Positions 1 to 9,537 of a DNA stretch of 30,257 bases are shown here, piece by piece. Origin of the DNA: Thoreauomyces humboldtii. Its lineage: Eukaryota; Chytridiomycota; Chytridiomycetes; Spizellomycetales; Powellomycetaceae. Under the pieces are notes generated by a model. The model was not told the DNA's origin. It saw nothing but the letters and a program-made list of their open reading frames with translations, and made no database searches. Within the stretch, counting starts at the first letter, position 1. Every line of letters begins with the position of its first letter. A program made the translations under genes and the position numbers. Location of the stretch: contig JADGJA010000209.1 of NCBI GenBank assembly GCA_027596035.1, forward strand, positions 1 through 30,257, in the 5' to 3' direction.

Positions 1-427
1 ATCAAACCCGTCGTGATCATGCCGAGCATTGGGAAGCTCGTCAACGATCGAGACGCGGCGCCCATGGCCACAGTTATTACAAGGGAGGCGATCTGCTTTT
101 CAAGCTGATGATCCTTCGTGTGATCATTGACGGGGGGTGGTGTGTAGTTAGGCCCGAGTGGCCGACTTGCTTTTGTTGAAGTAATCCAGCCCAAAATCAC
201 GTGTATCGCCGTTACACTGGCTAAACCGATCCCGCCGACGATAAGACCTTTCGCCGTTTGGGACTGCAAAAGGCAATAAGACAAAGTAAGCCAATTTTTT
301 TTAGTAGATCATCTGGCCTCTCCCTTCTTACCAGTGCGCGGTTCAATCCACAGAACTTTCTGTCTGTATCGGCGCTTCCTTCCGCGATGTTGATGCGAGT
401 GCCTCGGGAGTCATTTTGGTTTCCCAT
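1..427 (-). CDS. Unrecognised membrane protein, N-terminal part (runs off the left edge)
   Basis: Two exons read on the minus strand. Exon 1 (427..332) begins with an ATG and encodes 32 polar residues. A GTAAGA donor and a TTTTGCAG acceptor define an intron at 331..264. Exon 2 (263 to the window edge) stays open for about 87 codons. It has a hydrophobic segment at about residues 38-59 (starting GLIVGGIGLAS and ending near VILGWIT), a polar Pro-rich stretch, then a second hydrophobic stretch beginning IASLVITVAMG. A small multi-pass membrane protein is likely. I do not recognise the family. The gene is divergent from the SH3 gene, and the rest lies left of the window. The exon choice rests on good splice sites and preserved frame only. 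Confidence 0.5.
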
Positions 428-786
428 GTTTTATGGTTCGTGATGAGCAAACAGGAAACGGAGACTGCGCAGCAGCACGTTGGCATGCGACGCGTCAAGT
501 TGAGCACGCGGTGACCGCGACGCGTGGGGAGCACACAGAGTGGCCCTGCCGCCCTGCGTGACCCTACCTCAAAATGTGGTATCCATCTCGCGCATCGTCA
601 AGTCTGCCATCTTCCCGTCAAACAAAGCTAGCCTCCATCTACATGTAACTGGCGAGACGATAAGCTCAAGGTCGCCTTATTGTTGAATAGTATCACGTTC
701 AGGGCTGTGAGTTTCCTACTCGACATCTGTCATGCAGAATCCGTCGAGTTCCAAACTAATAATCGCGTGGCCCAGCTTTTACCATC
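428..786. promoter_or_regulatory. Shared upstream region of the left membrane-protein gene and the SH3 gene
   Basis: This 359-bp interval lies between two divergent start codons (427 on minus, 787 on plus) and should carry both promoters and 5' UTRs. I see no convincing coding segment, clear TATA box or repeat. The call rests on gene orientation alone. Confidence 0.35.
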
Positions 787-1926
787 ATGGTAGTCTCAAT
801 AACCTTGCAAACCACGTTAACGGGCCTGCTCATAGCCACTGGAATCTGTACAGCAGCACCGACTGGGAAAATCCTTGAGGATCTTCCGACCCTAAACCCA
901 AATACGCTTACCAATGCCGGACTTACCACGCGGGGCAACGCGGTCTGGTGGGCCATCATCGCGACGGTCATAATGACCTTTTGTATCCTGGCCTGTCTCT
1001 GCTCTGCGAATTGCACAACCAGAAGGGCCACCAGGGAATATGCTGGCCCACCCGTAGCACCTGCATTCACCCTGGAGCAGTCGCCACAGGAGACGCTTCA
1101 ACGTCACGTATCGCTTCCTCGCGCACTTGGAAAGCCTCGAGCTCGCTACGAAAGTCTCCCCGACCAACGAAAGGCCAATGAAGCAGTGGCCATTGCATCC
1201 GCAAACCAGTTTATTCAGGCCAATGGCGATCGTCGCGAGTTCCAAGTTGTGAAAGTCCACGCGCAAGGAATTTCGGACGAAGTCACTTTGGTGGTCGGCG
1301 ACACCGTTATCTTGAAGGCAGTATACGAGGATGGATGGGCTTTTGGCGTGTCTACGAGAAGCGGAGGAGGCTTCTTTCCTATTGTGTGCCTAGGCGGGGC
1401 TGTCCCTCGGGTGCTTGTGCAGAAAGCCGCAACGGAAAGGCTACGAAAACCTGCCCACTGCTGGACGAGCCCCGCCGCCCAAACAAAATCGATCCACGAT
1501 ATTCACATTGAGCAGCCAACCTTTGTCCCTGCTCCGATCCGAGACCAAAAGCCCTTGCCCTCGCCAAGATCTTATGCCCTTCAGGTGCAGGAGCAACAGC
1601 AGCAGCAGCAGCCAGAGCCGGGGTCCCAGACCGTTCCATCCGTTCCAACCGTCGAGAAAGTGCAGCAACCGGCTCCGCCTGAGCGAATTCGCTACATGCC
1701 GCCTGCGCGCACCGTCTCGACGCAGCCAGGAATCAACCGCATGTCCCACCTGCCGGGGCTGCAAAGGCTCTCGCGCGGCGCGTACTATCAGTACGGGGAG
1801 CTACCCTCCGCACCGTTTGAAACCCCCACCCAACGTGGGTCCACCATGGAACCCAGGGCTGCTCCTGTTGGCATCGTTGTGGCCAATGAAGCACCAGTAG
1901 CGTCATCGCCGTCGCATCGGTGTTGA
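787..1926 (+). CDS. Single-pass membrane protein with a cytosolic SH3 domain
   Basis: An uninterrupted 379-aa reading frame. The first about 24 residues look like a signal peptide (hydrophobic TGLLIATGICTAAP). A second hydrophobic segment at about 52-71 (AVWWAIIATVIMTFCILACL), followed by Arg-rich residues, looks like a membrane anchor. Residues about 150-205 fit an SH3 fold: DEVTLVVGD, then YEDGWAFG with the conserved Trp, then GGGFFPIVCL corresponding to the usual G-x-FP-x-x-V. The C-terminal 170 residues are Pro/Gln-rich and probably disordered, with a short glutamine run at about 270-275. Fungi have several signal/TM/SH3 proteins (Sho1- and Fus1-like scaffolds) acting in osmosensing, polarity or fusion. 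This one cannot be assigned to either, because Sho1 has four TM segments. Role inferred: membrane scaffold binding Pro-rich ligands. Confidence 0.75.
   Translation: MVVSITLQTTLTGLLIATGICTAAPTGKILEDLPTLNPNTLTNAGLTTRGNAVWWAIIATVIMTFCILACLCSANCTTRRATREYAGPPVAPAFTLEQSPQETLQRHVSLPRALGKPRARYESLPDQRKANEAVAIASANQFIQANGDRREFQVVKVHAQGISDEVTLVVGDTVILKAVYEDGWAFGVSTRSGGGFFPIVCLGGAVPRVLVQKAATERLRKPAHCWTSPAAQTKSIHDIHIEQPTFVPAPIRDQKPLPSPRSYALQVQEQQQQQQPEPGSQTVPSVPTVEKVQQPAPPERIRYMPPARTVSTQPGINRMSHLPGLQRLSRGAYYQYGELPSAPFETPTQRGSTMEPRAAPVGIVVANEAPVASSPSHRC
1594..1611 (+). repeat. Short CAG/CAA glutamine repeat in the SH3 gene
   Basis: One CAA followed by five CAG codons encodes part of a glutamine run in the disordered C-terminal region of the SH3 protein. 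It is a small trinucleotide repeat likely to vary in length. Confidence 0.8.
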
Positions 1927-2270
1927 TAAGTTTGGGACCATGTGAACCAACGTAACGCCCCGCGCCGGTCGACCCCCCCTTTACCTATGTGACTTCTGTA
2001 CCTACTCCAGTGTCCCTCCATTCAGTATAGTTCGTCTAACATATTGACTCAGCTCGCAGAGCCTGCAGTCAAATATGCAATCTCATAGTTGTCTTTCCCC
2101 GCCGATTGATTGAAAAATCCGCGTCCGCTTGTAATTCGATAATCATAGAAATAAAACAAGAGATCGCTCTAGTGCCCGCCATCTACGTCCTGGTTATCGG
2201 CGCTGTTTGAGCGGATGGGCATCCTGTAGTTAGTTCTCCGGAATTTGAAAAAGGGTCACTTGCACTTCCT
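1927..2270. other. Convergent intergenic region between the SH3 and ATP synthase g genes
   Basis: This 344-bp interval lies between two stop codons facing each other and should hold both 3' UTRs. An AATAAA sits at 2150-2155, about 220 nt after the SH3 stop. I see no gene or structured repeat. Confidence 0.5.
2150..2155 (+). terminator. Candidate polyadenylation signal AATAAA
   Basis: A canonical AATAAA hexamer on the plus strand downstream of the SH3 gene. Fungal poly(A) signals are degenerate, so this is suggestive only. Confidence 0.3.
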
Positions 2271-2849
2271 TCAACCATACCCGTGGATCTGGTAGCCAAT
2301 GACGGATCCCCGTCCGAGCATCTCTCCGGCAAGGAAGAAGCCCGAGATCTTGACTCCCTCGATGGCGAGCTGACCGGTCTGACGAAGGGTAACCTTCTTC
2401 CACGCGCCATTCCTGAATGCGCTGTAGAAGCCAGTGATTCCGCTGATGCCGTTGTCAACGGCGGGAATGGCGATCTTCTGGTGAACAGCGACCGAGCGGA
2501 AGAACTCGAGGCCGACGCGAGTGTAGTAGATGAACGGCTCCGCGAACGCTGAGGGTTGGCAAGTTCGTCAGTCCGGCAACATGAGCAAATGAAATCGACG
2601 TAGCCTTCTCGCTCATGCTTCCATCAGCCCAAACGTCCTTTGATAAACGCTCTGCATCAAAGCAGGCATCCTTGAGGAGTCCCAGCAGGCTCTAGTGGGG
2701 TTTGGTGGGAACTTCTTACCAGTAGCCTTGTTGACGAGGCTCTGTGCGTTCTGCTTGATCGCAGCCTGGTCGACAGCGGGAGTGGATACACCCCTGCGAG
2801 AGATGGTCTGACGGGCGGCGAGGCGGAACACGTTCATTGGGCGGGACAT
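2271..2849 (-). CDS. ATP20: Mitochondrial F1Fo ATP synthase subunit g
   Basis: Two exons, 2849..2720 and 2548..2271, give 135 aa. The intron (2719..2549, 171 nt) has a GTAAGA donor and CTCAG acceptor, and splicing joins the frames in phase 1. The N-terminus (MSRPMNVFRLAARQTISRR) is basic and hydroxylated, like a mitochondrial presequence. The body contains FIYYTRVGLEFFRSVAVHQ, the membrane-proximal part of subunit g. The C-terminal transmembrane helix ends GFFLAGEMLGRGSVIGYQ, which matches the family pattern GF-x-x-x-GE-x-x-GR-x-x-x-GY and carries a GxxxG motif at GEMLG (about 118-122). In yeast, that motif supports ATP synthase dimerisation at cristae ridges. Family members run about 100-130 aa. 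Most of the diagnostic sequence lies in exon 2. Confidence 0.88.
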
Positions 2850-3140
2850 TGTTGTAATACCGTTATCAACGAAGTGCTGATGGGAGAAGCGGAAAAGGTT
2901 GAAGCTTCGGGTTGAAGCCTCTGCACGAAGGTTTGTTCGTCCTTAGATAAACTGTCGAACCTTTTCTTCCCTATGTCACAATCCACGGCCTTTGCATTTC
3001 GTGACTCGCGGCAAAGAATGCCAACCGCCAGCAACCGCTCTTGATATAAAGCAGCGTTTGCGACGGCCCTCCCCACGATACACATTGATGCAACTTGCAC
3101 GGCGTCGATCGTCAGTAAGCTCTCACAAGACTCAACGAAG
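2850..3140. promoter_or_regulatory. Divergent upstream region, ATP synthase g / GNAT acetyltransferase
   Basis: This 291-bp interval between opposing start codons is expected to contain both promoters. No specific motif is claimed. Confidence 0.3.
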
Positions 3141-3903
3141 ATGGTCCAACCGACTGTCAGTCTTGACTGTCCAACCGACTGTCAGTTGCCGCGCTCGGCC
3201 CTCGACTCGGACGACTTGGTCCTCACCCTGACCGAGCTTCGAATCACCGACGCCGTGGCTCTGACGACGCAAACTTCCCCCGAGTTCTACGCCTCCACGC
3301 CGACGTTCCCCAACCCGTTCACGGTCGAGCATGCCACCGCGTACATCTCCAGCAAGCACCGGACCGACCTGAAGGCGAGATGGGTGACGGGTTCGCGGTC
3401 CGAGCGGACGGGGAGTCGATCGGAGTGATCAGCATCCATCCCGCGTCCGAGATGTCCAGGGATGCGTGCGGAGGGACGGAAGAGGACTGGGAGATCGCGT
3501 TCTGGATCCATGCAAAGTGGTTCGGTCGCGGTGTCATGTCCAGGGCCATGGACGTCGCTCTGAAGTACGCTTGGGATCAGGGAGTGGAGAGAATCTTTGG
3601 AGGTTGCTTTGTGTGGAACGCAGGTCGGGTCTCGAAAACGAACGTTATGGATCTTGCTTTTTTTCACTCTTTCACTGACGTGCTTGTCCGGTGTCTTCAG
3701 CTAGCATCCGGACTATGGATAAGGCGGGTTTCAAGCAGTCAGCTCGCTTGGAGGCTGTATACACAACGAAAGAAGGCGTCGCCATGGACGCATTTTTCTA
3801 TACACGGCTGCGGGACGGTAAGGACTGCGAAGCGCCGGCGAAAGCGAGCTGCGTAGCACCACCCGCACGAAAGGAGGAAGCGTCGCTGCTAACGCCCGCA
3901 TGA
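3141..3903 (+). CDS. GNAT-family (RimJ/RimL-like) N-acetyltransferase with an apparent frameshift
   Basis: The family resemblance is clear. The N-terminal part has NPFTVEHATAYIS, the usual P-[YF]-T-x-x-[DE]-A-x-x-[WY]-I segment. The central part has GFAVRADGESIGVISI, then EIAFWIHAKWFGRGVMSRA, which contains the acetyl-CoA pyrophosphate-binding loop (W-F-G-R-G-V-M). The end has NAASIRTMDKAGFK, the conserved N-x-x-S-x-x-x-x-x-K-x-GF. An intron at 3624..3700 (77 nt) joins exons in phase 1. The first segment reads in one frame up to about 3376, and the rest continues one frame over near 3377-3380. No intron of normal size repairs this while keeping the conserved residues. A one-base deletion, assembly error or real break is possible. 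Substrate unknown. It resembles small-molecule or protein N-terminal acetyltransferases. Confidence 0.72.
3144..3186 (+). repeat. Partial 25-nt direct tandem duplication at the start of the GNAT gene
   Basis: The 18-base block gtccaaccgactgtcagt occurs at 3144-3161 and again at 3169-3186, a 25-nt period. It lies in the first codons of the acetyltransferase. Because 25 is not a multiple of three, the duplication moves the start codon into a different frame relative to the body of the gene. Confidence 0.85.
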
Positions 3904-4680
3904 TGATCGAACAAACGCACAAACCAAGGTGTGGTAGCGTAAGTGCAGCCGTCTGCCAGGAGCCACAATGGCGCGTCGACCGGCGTGGGCCGAGACAACA
4001 GCAGAGAGAGGGCGGTAGCTGGGCACTATTGAGACGGAGTTCTCAACGTAGTTTCTGTAGTGGTCGAACGGTGAACGCTATCTTTCGAACGAGGTCTCCG
4101 CCAGTCTGGCAGACGGAACCAGACGGAACCAGACGGAACCAGTCCCTGCCAGCGCTGTGATGTCGCTCTTTTTGATAGCTATCGGGATGTCCTGGAACTT
4201 GGCGTACTTTTACTTTTGTAATGAATTTAGCTTGATGATCACGGAGCGTCCGTTCTTTTCATGCATTCCACACCAAGGCAGGGGATCTTTGCGAAGACTG
4301 ATTTTTCTGGGGTGGAAAGTGCCTTGACCTGGAAGCTCGGAGGGATGTGATTGTACCATACTCGATCCAGAACGTGAGATGAGATTCTTGACGACTTCCA
4401 AAGCAATCCTGGTTTCGTGTATGACATCGGATTCAGAGGTCAACGTGACCCGCGAGAGCAAAGGGTCGTCAAATCGTAATACAGTACCGTACAGTTTTAT
4501 CGACAATGATGAGGTGCCGAGTGCGTTTGGGTGAAGTGCTGCGCCACCTTTCAGCGAGAAAAAAAAGGGCAGCAGCCCCTCGAACAGCGGGTTTCGCCCC
4601 TTTTGCTCGGTTTGGGTGAGACTTCAACCGATACATATCTGGACACTCCTTTACGCTTCGTTCCACACCGTCACTACAAA
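3904..4680. other. Intergenic region between GNAT and RPS21
   Basis: This 777-bp interval has no recognisable gene. A 98-codon open frame on the minus strand (4506..4210) encodes an unfamiliar protein with no family signature, and I do not call it. A three-copy 10-bp tandem repeat sits at 4111-4140. The right end should hold the RPS21 promoter. Confidence 0.4.
4111..4140 (+). repeat. Tandem repeat, 3 x 10 bp (agacggaacc)
   Basis: Three exact consecutive copies of a 10-base unit in an otherwise non-repetitive intergenic region. No function can be inferred. Confidence 0.9.
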
Positions 4681-5302
4681 ATGGAAAACGAAAAGGGCCA
4701 GGTACGTCTCGTTCGTCTCGTCTCGGCGTGGTGCTGGAACGCTGGTCCAGAGGGGCTGGCTGCCCGAATGGCGAATGCGAAACATGGGTGCGCGACCATC
4801 ACCTCGAACCTCGCCTTTCTCAACGAAAGTTCCGTTTTTCTCTCTGCTCAGGTCGTCGACCTCTACATTCCCCGCAAGTGCTCCGCCACTGGCCGTCTCA
4901 TCACCGCCAAGGACCACGCCTCGGTCCAGCTCAACGTTGGAGATGTCGACGAGCAGGGTCGTCTGACCGGAACCTCCGAGACCTACGCTCTCTCCGGTTT
5001 TGTCAGGACCCTCGGAGAGTCCGACGATGCCGTGAACCGTCTCGCCACCGCTGACGGATACCTCAAGGGGTACGTGTCGATCTTTCATGGAAGGGCGTCG
5101 GGAGGTTGGGTCAATTGGAGGGCGGACCGACATGGTGTTTTTGGAAGGAACAACGGGATGGTTCTTGGTTTCACTATGGCACGGCAACGATGAATTCGGA
5201 AGCGTGCTGCGTTGCGAATGAGGATGGGGGCGATCGGTCTTTTTTACCGTGTTGCTAACCAATTTCTTTACTTTTTGCAGTGTCTTCTCTTACATCCAGT
5301 AG
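4681..5302 (+). CDS. RPS21: 40S ribosomal protein S21 (eS21)
   Basis: Three exons, 4681..4701, 4852..5069 and 5281..5302, give 86 aa, the usual length for eS21. Exon 1 encodes only seven residues (MENEKGQ). Exon 2 starts [15 protein letters not shown] and contains [12 protein letters not shown] and [15 protein letters not shown], all hallmarks of the family. Exon 3 adds only the last seven residues (VFSYIQ plus the completed glycine). Both introns begin GTACGT and end CTCAG or TGCAG. The protein is a small-subunit component needed for late 18S rRNA maturation. Its introns (150 and 211 nt) are two to three times longer than most introns in this window. Confidence 0.95.
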
Positions 5303-5914
5303 AGAACCGGATAGCTGGAGGCAAATGAGGCAACGGGAAACGGGAAATGCTTCATGTTCCTTGTCAACAATGTTTAATCTGCGTCCACTACTCTTTTGCG
5401 TTTGGCCCAGGGCCTCCGGATAATCATGGCGGATGGCGGGAAAGGAGCTTTTATGTTGCAGGTTTTAGTGAGTCAAGTCAGCGTATATCGCGCGACTCTG
5501 TCGCACCATCCATGCACTCCGCGATGCCGTTCGGGCCCCAGTAATGATAGACTCTGAAGACTGTCAGAGTGTCGCAGTGTCCTGAAAAGAAGAAATGCAC
5601 GAAAGCTTGATTAACCAAGTAGCAAGTGCCGTCGGACCGTGGTGTGGTGGATTCTCTGAAGTCTGAACACGAGACAGGCGGGAGGTCCCGGTAAGTGGAA
5701 ATTCGGATCGGCATGTGCTCATCGGCATACATCATCATTGAGGCACGTTTGCCCCTCGCCATCTTGTTACACGCATTGCATTCTCGTCGTCTTCGTCGAC
5801 CGCCAGGTCCCACATCCTGTGAAGCTTTTGTTCCTGTCTTTCATCCTCCCTTCATCCTCCCTCTCGAAACCTTTTTGAGGCAATCCATCCACCCGGCTTG
5901 TGCTCCCGTCCAAG
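5303..5914. other. Intergenic region between RPS21 and the trehalose gene
   Basis: A 612-bp interval with no convincing coding segment on either strand. It should contain the RPS21 3' UTR and the upstream region of the trehalose gene, including a pyrimidine-rich stretch just before the start codon (about 5836-5880). No stress-response element is claimed. Confidence 0.4.
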
Positions 5915-8900
5915 ATGCCCTCTGATGACCAACGCTCGCTCTTTTTCAGTAAGTTTCCTTCTGCCGCACTTCTATGTACCAGGCAGGGAAATCACGTATA
6001 TCCCGTGTCTCTTGCCGGCGTGGCTTAGTGAGATTCTCATGCTGTTTCCGATCCCATTGTTTTGCTCAGTGGACGATGATGACGATGGCGACGAACGCAG
6101 CGACATGGACGAGATCAGTCCTACCTCTGGACGCGACTCTGTTCTGGGACCTCCCACACTACTCAACACCACTCGCACCATCGTTGTCTCCCTCTTCCTT
6201 CCCTGTACCGTATCCGCGGATCCCTCGCCTCCGAAATACCTAGCTCCGACCGCAGCCATCCGACCTACTGGCACCGGAACATCCGGAACATCTCTGGAAC
6301 GCCGGCGAAGCGTTGGCGCCGTAGAATTCAAGCGTCAGCGCAAAGTATCAGAGTCTCGGGGCCTTCGTCCTGATCCCGGTTGGTGGCATCTGGAGTCTTC
6401 GGGGTTGGGCAACATCGGTCTGCAGAACTCTGTCAACTCCATGCGTAAACGGATGCGAGAGCCGCTTTGGATCGGGACCCTCGGCGTATCAACTATGGCA
6501 TGGTCTGAGGACACAAAACAGAACGTCCGCACAAAGCTCGCAGAGGAACGCAACTGCGTGCCAGTTTATCTTACGGACGGGGAGGTTGAAGGGCACTACA
6601 ATCAGTTCTGCAAGCAGGTCCGCAGCATTTCTCTGATGCTTCCGCGAGAGTTACATGGGAGGCCGACTGAATTTTGTATGAATAGGTTCTTTGGAAGCCA
6701 TTTCACTATCAGTTGCGGGACTACCCGAAGGGGGAGGCCTACGAGGAGCAGGCATGGCAGCAATATGTTGCAGTCAATCAAAAGTTTGCAGATGCAATCG
6801 CAAAGTCACATCAGCAAGGGGATATCGGCAAGTTCATAGATTCGCTTGATCCCACTCGGAGTTGGTCGGCTAACCTGTGTTGACTGCTTTTAGTCTGGAT
6901 CAACGACTACCACTTGATGCTTGTACCAGCCATGGTCAGGAGACTGATTCCGGGTGCCATCATTGGATTTTTTCTTCACATCCCGTTCCCAAGTTCGGAA
7001 ATCTTCCGGTGTTTGCACGTCCGGAAGCAAATCCTAGAGGGAATGCTCGGCGCAGGTAATATTTTCTTGTTCTCGCTACAATATGAAGATTCTAGCCTGA
7101 TCATAATCAATATTCCTTAGATATGATCGGGTTCCAGACATACCCATTCATGAGACATTTTCTAATGACTTGCACACGACTTCTGGCTCTTGAGTCCACG
7201 CCCCGAGGAGTACAGCTGGAAGATCGCGTCGTGTCTGTCGTGCCAATCCCTATCGGCATCGATCTGGGTGCCTTGAACGAGAAACGAGCACATCCAGAGG
7301 TGGCCGAAATCGTTGCGTCTCTGAAGGAACGATACGCCGGCATGAAAGTTCTCATCGGCCGTGACAAAAACGACTACGTCAAAGGTGTTCGACAAAAGAT
7401 GCTTGCGTTCGAACGTTTCCTGAAGGACTACCCTGAGTGGGTGGGTAAAGTGGTTCTCATTCAAGTTGCCCTCTCCACTACGGAAGCCAACGAAAACGAG
7501 TGCCGAGTATCAGACGTTGTGGCGCGAATCAATTCGAGATATGGAAGCATCGAGTACCATCCTGTTGTTTACCTTCAGCAGGATATCTCCTTCAGCCACT
7601 ACCTCGCGCTCTGGACAATTGCGGATGCATGTGTCATCACATCCCTTCGCGACGGCATGAACCTGACATCCCATGAGTTTATCGTCTGTCAGGAGCAAAA
7701 TCGTGGGCCGCTCATCATCAGCGAGTTCGCCGGTACATACGGAAGCTTCGGGGCCGCGCTGCGTGTCAATCCATGGGACGTTAAAGAAGTCAGCGAAGCA
7801 ATCCAGGATGCTCTGACGATGTCCGACGAGGAGAAAGACTTTCGATGGAAAGAACTTTACTCCCACGTTATCGGCAATACTGGTCAAACGTACGTTGAGA
7901 CGTTTACCAACGAGTTATTCAAAGCTCATGAGGAGGTCACTCGAACGGTGTCGACGAGTATTCCTGCTCTCCCAGAGGAAGTGGTTCTTGCCGAATACGT
8001 TCACAGTCGAAAGCGCATCTTTTTCCTCGACCAGGATGGTACAATCATGAACTTCAACAAGCACTCTTCCACTACCTTACTTTCGAGCCGTATTCCAACG
8101 ACTCACGTCGTCGACGTCGTTCGGAAACTGGCCAGTGACCGTCGCAACATTGTATATATCATGAGTGGCCGGTGCAAGTCCGAGATGGAGGATTTCATCG
8201 GTTTGCCCAACGTCGGACTCTGTGCTGAGAACGGATGCTATCTGAAGTACGCCAACCGCAACGCCTGGGAAACCATGTTGCCCGATCATGACTTGTCATG
8301 GCGGAAGCAAGTTATGGAGATCTTTGAGTACTATACGGATCGAACGCCGGGGTCTTATATTGAACAGAAGGAGATCGGCATGGTATGGCACTACGGCCAC
8401 GCTGACATGAATTTTGGATCATGGCAAGCCGCCGAGTGCCAGAACCATCTGGAACAGGCGCTCACGACCTCGTACGCGATTCACGTCCTCGGCAAAAAGC
8501 GGAGTCTTGAGGTGATGCCCCGAAACGTCAACAAGGGAAGTGTCATCCGACGCGTGCTGGAGCACCATCAGGGACGGGGACAGCAGAGCCGTCGAGCCAA
8601 CCGCCCACATTCCATCGGAATATCTTCGGGCGTTGTTGCGCAGGACGCTGCTGGAAAGCGACGTAGTTTCTCGGGAGCAACGTTCGCTGAGCCAGAGTCT
8701 GACATGACGACCTCGTCGCACACGCGACAGCGATCCGAAGACTCCGGGTTCCTGCTCGATGAGGCACGGGATAGCGATCTGACATCCGTCGAAAGCGCTC
8801 CTACGGGAGGCAGCCTGTTTGAGTCGGTGCTGCCGACGCGCGAGCGAGTGGACTTCATTCTATGCCTCGGCGACGACCGTGCGGATGAATACATGTTCGA

Positions 8901-9537
8901 GTATCTCCGTCGACTAGAAATGCACTCAAATAAAAAGGAGCTGCGGAGCGAGCCTGCCACGCCGTTCGATGAGCTCCGAATGTTTGGAGCCGCGCCGTGG
9001 TCATCCGGTGGTTTCTCTGTTCGCCACCCTGCTCCCGCCACCTTCGACGAAACTACTTTTTCGCCCGTCACGAGCCCACCCGAATCTCCGGCCGCCGCGT
9101 ACATTCTTAGCCAACCAAGTGCTGTTTCGTTTGCCGCTCGGGACCAGTTTGCCTCGCCTCCAAACTCTGACCCTCATCATACGCTAACTCCGCCTACTCA
9201 TACCCTGTCGGATCGCACCGTTGCGGCCATAACATCTTTGCCAAACAACTTTGAGCTCGAGTTCCCCATTGGTCGGGTAGTTCCGAACGGGGCCAACGGT
9301 GGCGGCAGCCAGGGTACTGCGTCGGCAGGCACGACGCGAGGGAAACGGTGCGTCATCACGGCAACGATCGGGAAGAAGAGCAGCGCAGCAAAGTGGTGCA
9401 TGACGGGTCCCCAGGAAGTGCTGACTCTGCTGGAACGCCTGGTCGACTGCGAGAAGACGCACAAAGGTGGACGAAGCACAGTCCCACAGCGCGAGACCAA
9501 CTCCTCGCCCGTTGTGGGTCCTCTCCCCTCCATATAA
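5915..9537 (+). CDS. TPS2: Trehalose-6-phosphate synthase/phosphatase, Tps2-like
   Basis: Five exons (5915..5948, 6070..6617, 6686..6827, 6894..7055, 7121..9537) give 1100 aa. An acidic N-terminus precedes a GT20 glucosyltransferase-type domain (LWIGTLGV, HYNQFC, LWKPFHYQLRDYP, VWINDYHLMLVP, GFFLHIPFPSSEIFRCL, TSLRDGMNLTSHEF with D473 and E481). The UDP-glucose motif reads GRDKNDYVKG, with Lys378 where active synthases have Arg. The C-terminal HAD phosphatase domain keeps FLDQDGT (D599, D601), a KGSVIRR lysine and GDDRADE (D880, D881). This pattern suggests an active trehalose-6-phosphate phosphatase with a structural synthase-like half, as in yeast Tps2. Two long Ser/Pro-rich inserts flank the last HAD motif. 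The third intron (6828..6893) uses a GC donor. Cytosolic; trehalose made in stress and dormancy. Confidence 0.9.

Noticed and set aside
2549..2719. Possible box C/D snoRNA in the ATP synthase g intron
   Set aside because: The C-box-like CTGATGG deviates from RTGATGA, and no terminal stem or guide element was visible.
3324..3379. 56-nt intron in the GNAT gene to explain the frame change
   Set aside because: GT and AG are present and the frame would be repaired, but it removes the conserved VEHATAYIS segment, so a frameshift is more likely.
4210..4506. 98-codon open frame on the minus strand upstream of RPS21
   Set aside because: No recognisable domain, no splice-linked partner exons, and a length expected by chance in about 780 bp of open intergenic sequence.
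5478..5813. 111-codon minus-strand frame upstream of the trehalose gene
   Set aside because: Its composition (Arg/Cys-rich, no motif) looks like chance, and it lies in the expected promoter and 5' UTR.
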